The notes beneath the pieces are model-generated. The model worked only from the letters and a program-made list of their open reading frames with translations. It made no database searches and was not told the DNA's origin. The translations under genes and the position numbers were made by a program. A DNA stretch of 64,000 nucleotides from Symbiodinium natans (Eukaryota; Sar; Dinophyceae; Suessiales; Symbiodiniaceae), in assembly GCA_905221605.1 (NCBI GenBank), contig CAJNDS010002329.1:424206-488205 (forward strand). Reading direction: 5' to 3'. Each line of letters starts with the position of its first letter. Position 1 is the first letter of the stretch. This document shows, piece after piece, positions 56,761-64,000 of the stretch.

Positions 56761-59700
56761 AATCGTATTTGCAACATTTTGTCTCTCGATGTGAACGTAT
56801 GTTTTCAGAACATATACACGGTGTTCTTTAAACAAAGTTAAGGTTTTGAGAAAAAGTAGATGATTTTCGTTAAAACCATTTTCAAAAATCAAATATTTCT
56901 TGCAAAAAAAGCGATGGTGGTGACTCAGTTTTCGTTCAGTTTCGGCCAGTTTTGCTCCAGTTTCATGAAACTCTACCTACTGCTGTCAAGTCTTCAATAG
57001 AAGTTTCAAAGGCAGATGGTTCGCTACACACGTCACCCGTCATTTCGAGACACAGCCCCAAGACACACGTTTAAGAAGCAAAATACACATAAGACACTAC
57101 AGTTTTTATTGGGGACAATATTGCATAGCCTTTTGTATTCTGGCATAGTTTTTACTGCATTTTTCCGAGGAAAAAACATAAATTCAGACAAAGACGAAGA
57201 CAGCAAGTCCATAGGTGTGGATCATGGGCGGGGTGACTACATATTTATTTATTTATTTATTTGTTTATTTATGCATACATATATATATATGCACTCTATG
57301 TATATGGAAGCGGGTGATTTTGTCCGATAGCATTGTCAGCTCGGCCTGGAAGGAAGTGGCTCTGTACGCTGGAGGCTGGGGACATGCCATGGGTCTCATG
57401 TCATCTCATGTCCCACCCTACCAGTCACTACCATTGCTTTTGCATCTTTTGCCTTTGGATTGCCACTCGTCCCCGGAGTTCGGACAGCGCAGCCCGGCCT
57501 TGATAAAAATCTTCAACTTTCAGCGCAAGAGGCAGAGAGAGAGCTGCTGCGAAGGGTGGAGGACGGCACAGTGCAGCGGATGCAGTATTGACAGTCTAGT
57601 GATGTTGCAAAGTGAACTAAGGGCTAAGGTGCTGGTCGTATTTTGTACAACCTTGAGCAATGCTGCATTGTGTGTGATCGTGCGTGAAAGTGGAGGAAGC
57701 CCGCCCTGATCTGAGATGGGCTGCCCAAGTCAGGCGAGGGGGGCTCATGCTCATACTAGGCTGATTCTCTTGCCTTAACAAGAAAAAGTAGAGCATTGAA
57801 AAATTCTTCTTGTCACGCTATGTGGCTACAATGGTTAGCGCCTTTTTGGGATTGATCCTTGTGGGGTCAAGACGATGCGCCTGGGTTCTAATTAAATTTT
57901 AATGCTTGTCAACTGGGCTTTGGTGTCGTGGTTAAGCGCATAGTTCCAACGTGGTTACAGCCTCCCCCCTCAAGTCAGGCACCGTTCATCCACTGAGATC
58001 AGTCAGACAAAGTAACAGGACAGCTAGAACTACAAGCGCACGCAGCACGCCTGCCGGCATGTGACTGACATTGAACGTTGCTGACGTGACGTGAGCAGCC
58101 GTCCAATATGGAAGGCTGACAGAGGCGCCTGTTGTTGGCAAGCCGCAAACTCGGAGCTCAACGTCGAGTGTGGTGCAGTATCTAACCAATATCACTGACC
58201 AAGAGCAACAGTAATGTTAGTCATCAAATTGGATCTGAATTGAAACAGCCTTGGCATCTATCCTGAGGCCATGGATAGCGACGACCATGTGCAAGATGGC
58301 TGAGAGTGAGGTGCTCCTGGGAGTCGTGTCATGCCACGAGAGCCGCCCTCATCTCGCCTAGCACTTTTGATGCAACCAACGGCTCTGAGAAGGTACGGAG
58401 CAGTGGATGGAAGCACATTGAAGACCTGCGTGCAGCTGTCCAGGCTGGACGGAATAGCAGAGTAGCTCCAGGAACACTCAATATCTATACAGCCAACCTC
58501 ACCTCCTCGGAACAGCAAGCCGTGAATGCAGGCCGCCAAGTCTCAGGACATCAGTGAGTCGCACATGAAGGAGGCTCCCCCAGCACTTGCAATGCGAAGA
58601 GAGTAAGTGAAAGAAGCCTTCGCACGCAGTGCACCAGCTTTGTGGACTGGGCAGCTGACTAATCTCTTTGACTAGCATGACCACTCCAGGAGTGCAGGCT
58701 TCAATTCAATGACAGTCCTTGCCTTGAGATTGGTCTAGTACTCTCCAGTGGCCACTCCGAGGCGCAGACGCTTCTGGCAGCACTGGTTGCCAGAACGCAC
58801 GAGCTTCCTTCCGATCGCTGTGTGCTAGATCCGGATGGGGAAGGTCGGCACTGTAAGACCAACTAGGCATAAGCTGGGTGCAAGATGAGCAGTTGTTGAG
58901 ATGCAGGTATTAAGCTGCTGCCGAAAGGCCACCAACGAGCTGTGTGGCCAGTTACAGGCACCAGACTCTGAGTTGCAGGTTTAAAACGCGATGCAGCAGT
59001 ACAGTATGCAAGGTGACACCTACACCTTCGAGCAAGGCTCCTCTCAAGGAGGCAAGTGGCCGTGGAGCCAAGCCTGCATCACACCTATCGGCCCAGTGTC
59101 ATTTCTGAGAGTACACCGACATTTGGCAACAGTAGCTGGAATGCACCGGCAAATCCATGTCATGTTTCTGGACTTTTGCTGGTGCTTGTCGTAGGCGACA
59201 TGGGTGTCGACATTTTGCCTCCAAAGGAAGTGTTGGGCTGGGAGCCCAGTAACATCCGGTCCGCAACGCTTCCAGCCAGTCGGTATCCACAAGTAGACCC
59301 AACTTCTTGTAGTCAGCACATTCATGGGTTGAGCAAGAGCATGTCGACATGTTTCGCTAGCCGGTCCGGCAATAATACTGTTTTTGGAGGACATGCACCT
59401 CCCACTTGGAGCTGCAACAGGCTACGGCTCGACATGCCTACGGGTTCAATCAATGTCGGGCTAGGTAGGTCTGTTTGTTCATTGTATCCCGCTGCCGCCG
59501 GAAACCTGGAAGTTTCTGGTTCCTCGCTAGGCCAAGGAGGATAGATAGAGGTTTCTTGGCGCATCCCGGGCAAAAGAAAGCAGTCGGCCCGATGCACGCA
59601 GAGACGTTTAGGGCGTCACGCGGATGGGCTGGAGGGCAGGCACTCTAAGTTGTCCACTCGGAGGCAGGCAAGCAAAGGGTCCGCTGGAATCCCGGAGGCA

Positions 59701-61600
59701 AGTGAAGCGCATAACCCGTTGTGCTTGAATGCTCTGCACTCGGCCAGGGGTTAATCTGCCTTATGTTTCGTGTGCAGACCCGGGCTTTTTACTTTTGTGC
59801 TGTGTTAGAGGTGACCTTCCGGTCCCAACATATTTCTGTTGTTTGTTGCCCTCCGCTGCTAATCGTTCGAGACCGGATCTCGTTCGGGGTAGGTTTCACC
59901 CGCATCTATGACATTAAAAGTATTCTCACCCTTCGTCTTGTCAGCTTAAGGCGATGCGGCCGTGGATGATGCCCGGCCAGTGTGTGCAATCATCCCAGTG
60001 AGTTTGCGAGGCTTGCATGACTCGGCTCCACTTGCCTCATACACCACACGGCAGGTGCCATATCAATCAGCTGAGGCCGAATGGGCAAAATCTTCACGCT
60101 GCAAAGCAGGTCGCGATTGCCCATGGCGGCACTGCCGGCCGCAGGCCATGCAATTTGGTGTGCCAACGTAGGCAAGTGGGCCGCATGCGACCTTGAGCAA
60201 TAATTAGGCACTGATGATGGCAGCAGGGGCAGAACAATAAACAGATGCCACGTAAAGCATAACTACAACCAATCGATCCCTGTGAACAGCAGGCTGGTGA
60301 CTCCGTGCGTGAGTGCATCCTGTTTGATATGTGACAAGCAAGCAGCATGCCTGAAGACAAACAGATGGGTAAAACAGAGTTTCCAGTTGCGGTAGCTGCA
60401 GCTACTCTACGTATAGCTGCACTATGCAATACTTGTCAAGAATCGGGCCACCATCACTTGATCAGCTGTTGCGACAAGTTTCACGGAGTTCACGAATAGT
60501 CGGTGAACCTGCGCAGAGACTTGCACAGTCGTCCTGGCTGTATGTTGGGCTGCATGAGAAGGCTCGAATTAAGCAGTAGTTCAGTAGGACCAGAGGCGCG
60601 GGTGGCTTGGCCGAAGGCCATCTTTACTCGAGCCGTGCAGCTTTGCATTGTGACCAAAAAGCTCGGGGTGGCTTCAGCGACAGCATGTTCGTGTTTGAGC
60701 ACGAGCTCAGTTCAAATGTGTTCAAATGCGTGACGGTTCTTCAAAATCATGTTTAGAAACTGCCCGCGAAACCATACTTACGCCGAATTGCCCGCGCTGC
60801 TTGCGAAGCAAGACTGACTGACAGATCATAGACAGCTAGAAGAACTCGGCTCATGCATTTGCACCTGCACCCTTTGCATGGCAACATCAGCTAGTCACTG
60901 CGCGTGATGGGCAAAAGCAGCAGAGAGCTGCTCCGTACTGTTTCGCCAGCTTCGCCATGCCAAAGGCCCGGGGCCCGCTGTGTGGAAGGGCTTGGGCCTT
61001 GGAAGGTCTCTTTAAGGGTTTCAAGCAGCTCCGAGCCTTCGCATCCTTAGCCAGCTTTCTACCAGACTGACACATGCTCGTTCCCCCTTTGTTGCGCTTC
61101 CTTGGAGGCATCTCAAGAACTCCTGTTTCCTGTGCTTAACTTTGCAGCTTTGCATTGCCTAACATGCTTGTGCGATGCTGGCTTGCACAGGCGCCAATCT
61201 GTGCTGCCTTTGCCGCTCCCTGCACGCGTGCAACGACAATCAAAGACCATCAAAGTGCAAGGCCTATAAAGTCATCAGGAACCCAGTCAAATAGTGCAGT
61301 TGCTGTTAGTTAGTGCTCCAAGGCACGTTTTCACTCTGAGGGCATGGCTCGGAGAAGCAGAAAGACAAAAAGGACACGAACAGCGAAGGTGATCACAGCC
61401 CACACCAGCCTTGAGAATGGAGACTCTCGAAAAGGGCTGAGGACCCTCACCCTTTAAAAGCCTAGGAGGTGTGCTCTGGGAGCCTCTGAAAGGCTGGGCC
61501 ATAACCGCGTGGCACCTTCACCCCCTGAAAGGCCACCGGAGGCCCCCCGCAAGGTTTGCTGGTGGGAGGCTCGAGGAGGCCCCTTCGAATCCCCTTCGAG
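56761..61600. other. No recognisable gene; small repeats
   Basis: Overlapping short frames without motifs. An ATTT/TTTA microsatellite followed by CATATATATATATG is at 57240-57292. Around 57817-57960 two A-box-like words (TGGCTACAATGGTTAGCGC; GTGTCGTGGTTAAGCGC) recall tRNA or SINE promoters but have no foldable cloverleaf. A frame at 59056-59544 (+) is not convincing. No gene is called. Confidence 0.45.
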
Positions 61601-64000
61601 CCCCTTAACCTGAACCGTAAAAATGTGGCAGAAGTGGAAAGCAAGAATCTCCAAGCCAGGGGGCAAGTCCTCGACCCTAAGACTCTATAAAAGAATTGGG
61701 AGTGGAAACCTTGAATCTTGGATCAGAAACAAAAAGGGGCTTGCTCGAGGCCGGGCTCAGGTTACAGTTGACCCCTCATATTCCACTCTTCGTTCCCTTC
61801 TGCTGTTTTTGGAAAAGTCTCGGCCATGGAGCAGGCGACATCTTTCTATGTGGATTGCACGCATGCCGCTGGCTCCCTTGTGATCCAAGCATGTTTATTG
61901 GCACGCACTTTCTGCAACCGTGCTGCGTGTGCAGTTGCTCGCAATGTGCACCGCAAGAATGGCAGGAATATGTCGACGGTCATGCCGAAGGCTGCATGAA
62001 GGCACCAGAGACGTTCTCCGTCTTAAAGTTCCCTAATTGCCTGTACCTCATGCCTCGCTCGTCTTCGTCATGCTTGGTGAAAGTGCTTGACAGATATATG
62101 ACCTTTGGAAAAATCGGCGTGCTTGGGCCCAAGCAAGTGGTGTGTCGATGCTGCGCCAGATTCTGATTTGCCTCGGCCGCAGCCTCGGCCAGGTGACGGA
62201 CAAAGGCCCTGAGGCACACGTTGGGGCAGCTTATGGGCTTTTTCGCATTTTGCAGATGCTCAACTCATGTCTCGTGTGTCCTTGTCAGCGCTCGCCGTGC
62301 AGCGCGCCCGACTATATTCACGCGGCCCGGGGCTTAAGCCGAGCAGCTGAAGCTACTAGCAGCCGTCGTAGCCGTCGTAGCTGTGGCATGGCTACTCAAC
62401 AAAGCTTTTGAATCATTGAATCGGCTTACGACAATTCCAGTACAACGCCAAGTCGCTTGAAGCCAATGGCCATGCTGGTGCACGAGCTCCATTGCACTGA
62501 CGCTTCTTTCATGTCTCGCGTGCGGAGACAATTCTCAGCATGGCTTGTGCCGACACTTGAGCATCGGCTTATCAAAGTTGAGAGGCCATGCAAAAAGACC
62601 AGACCAGGGCTTTGAAGAGCCTTTCTGTTCTCGTGCCGGCTGGTACTCGGACTTTTTCCTGCCGTCAATCAAGACATCTGTCAGCACATACGTCGGTCAA
62701 ATAAAAAACAAATCGCACAAAACTGCTTCCAGAACACTTTTTACGGAGGGCTCGGAATGGTTTGGCAGGGACTGGCAGGGATGCGAGCAGAAGGGTCCCT
62801 TAAAAGTGGGCCCCTGTTCTCAACCGTTCAAAGACTGGCACCAGTGACGCCTCAGGTTGATACAGGCGAATGGGCAGAGTGCTGCCGAAGACAGCTCATG
62901 CATCCGGATGATGAGCAAGGCTGACCGGCGTGAATTCGTTCTTGTTGCCACACTGTTGCTGCGCAGGCCCGTGATCTTTGGTCAGTCAGCTGACCTTTCA
63001 GGTCCTATGAAACACGTGCTGAAGCTGCTTGTGGCATTAGGATTGAGAGCCTTGGCACGCACACTCTTGCGCAAGCACGCACAGAGACGTACAGAGAGAC
63101 ACCCCCATACGAGCGATGGCCGGTGGATGCTGCGTGCTTCACTTGAGTTGCTGCTGTCGAGCAATGTCACAAATGCCATTGTTGGAATACTGTTGGAATT
63201 GAATGCGTCGGCAAAATTCAAGGAAAAGGACACAAAGAGGTCTACATTTGCCAGCCTCTAAAAGCGTGATCCTCAGAAATTCAGATTCCCCTCGAACTGA
63301 AAGAGCTTCTCAGCGACTTCAGAGGTCGAGCATCACAACTACTCCTACGATATGCAGTCCGGCTTGGGATGGATCAAGGACCTGGTTTTGGAAGTTCCCC
63401 TCCAGCAAGACAAGAACATGGCTTGGGGTAGGTCTGTTTGCACAAATCGGTCACGCAAGAAAGCGGAAGCGAGAAACCGAAATGGCACTTCTTTCGGTTA
63501 CCGTTTTCCCCCCTGCGTACGAGCTTTTACAGATTTGCACATATCCAGATTTGTATTTATATTTACTTGTATTCTTGTTGTTGTTTTCATGTTTTTTTTC
63601 ATTTTCATGTTTGTTTTTCAGTTTTATGTTCATTTTGATTTTCTATGTTTATTTTTAAAATATTTTTTATATTTGTATTCATATTTGAATTATATCTATA
63701 CACCTTCGGGCCGAAAGTTTCGACCCACAGCACATTGTTGGATGGCATGCAGAAAGTGAAGACTTGCGTGGAGTCGCGGAGTGCCGAGAAGTGGAGTTTT
63801 CCCTACGCCTGCCAGCGGAGAAATTAATACCCCGTTTTGAAAATATAGTACTATAGAAGCTCCGGAGGAGTCCCCCAGATAGAAGCTCCGGAGGAGTCCC
63901 CCAGGCTCACTTGCGTCAGGAGTCTATGGGGAAGAGGGCGGGGAACAGGTGTAAGGACTTCTAGATGTCGGTGGGTCGAACTATTGGCCCGGCGCAGTAT
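61601..64000. other. No firm gene; AT-rich patch and a 26-bp tandem duplication
   Basis: A frame at 61696-62166 (+) contains MFIGTHFLQPCCVCSCSQCA and a charged remainder; it could be an exon but has no known motif. 62857-63261 (+) is helical and basic (KHVLKLLVALGLRALARTLL), also unassigned. 63540-63710 is an unusually T-rich stretch. ATAGAAGCTCCGGAGGAGTCCCCCAG is duplicated perfectly at 63853-63878 and 63879-63904. Confidence 0.4.

Noticed and set aside
57817-57960. tRNA genes
   Set aside because: A-box-like words and a partial B-box (GGTTCTAAT) are present, but no acceptor stem or anticodon arm can be paired. At most a SINE or tRNA relic.
1-64000. Dinoflagellate spliced-leader relicts or SL RNA genes
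   Set aside because: I looked for the 22-nt leader core (CCATTTTGGCTCAAG) and found only partial matches such as GGCCATTTTGG near 46210.
1-64000. rRNA genes, CRISPR arrays, transposases or reverse transcriptases
   Set aside because: No matching motifs or spaced repeat structure was seen; the tandem repeats here lack unique spacers of regular size.

Overview
The window looks like nuclear DNA of a dinoflagellate, most likely a Symbiodiniaceae-type alga. Four things point there. (1) Every gene I can reconstruct is intron-rich and lies on the + strand, as in dinoflagellate unidirectional gene clusters. (2) Of 20 introns I could place from reading frame and protein-family continuity, 13 start with GC, 6 with GT and 1 with GA; all end in AG, and 18 of 20 have G as the first base of the next exon. 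(3) Two multi-kilobase arrays are built from degenerate plant/dinoflagellate-type telomere repeat (TTTAGGG). (4) Coding sequence is sparse, with low-complexity DNA between genes. Most exon boundaries below were derived by eye and are inferences.

Layout. 1-14.8 kb: mostly unassigned DNA, with a P-loop kinase-like exon pair (3.0-3.4 kb), a 680-bp pyrimidine tract (6.15-6.83 kb) and a G17 run. 14.8-17.1 kb: an ABCB-type half transporter. 18.2-23.0 kb: a five-exon gene joining a kinesin motor, an alpha/beta hydrolase, a degenerate WW-like element, an all-cysteine RING-like finger and a beta-rich C-terminus (998 residues). 28.2-29.4 kb: a single-pass membrane protein with a thioredoxin-like C-terminus. 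31-39 kb: many short exon-like + strand segments, some with the helical-repeat look of organelle RNA-binding (OPR/RAP-like) proteins. 39.2-44.0 kb: degenerate TTTAGGG DNA with a near-perfect 1281-bp tandem unit, then a 42-bp minisatellite. 45.7-46.7 kb: an unrecognised multi-exon gene. 47.9-50.2 kb: a nine-exon type I methionine aminopeptidase (362 residues, all metal ligands present). 51.6-53.1 kb: an uninterrupted 500-codon gene for a cysteine-rich, single-pass surface protein. 53.4-56.8 kb: an inverted-repeat block and a composite satellite of about 865 bp. 56.8-64 kb: no recognisable gene.

The genes do not form an obvious pathway. They are unrelated housekeeping and lineage-specific genes in one orientation, separated by satellite DNA. 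The most notable items are the kinesin-hydrolase-RING fusion, the dominance of GC donors with short direct repeats at intron edges (including 11 bp beside an 18-nt micro-exon), and the higher-order telomere-like satellites.
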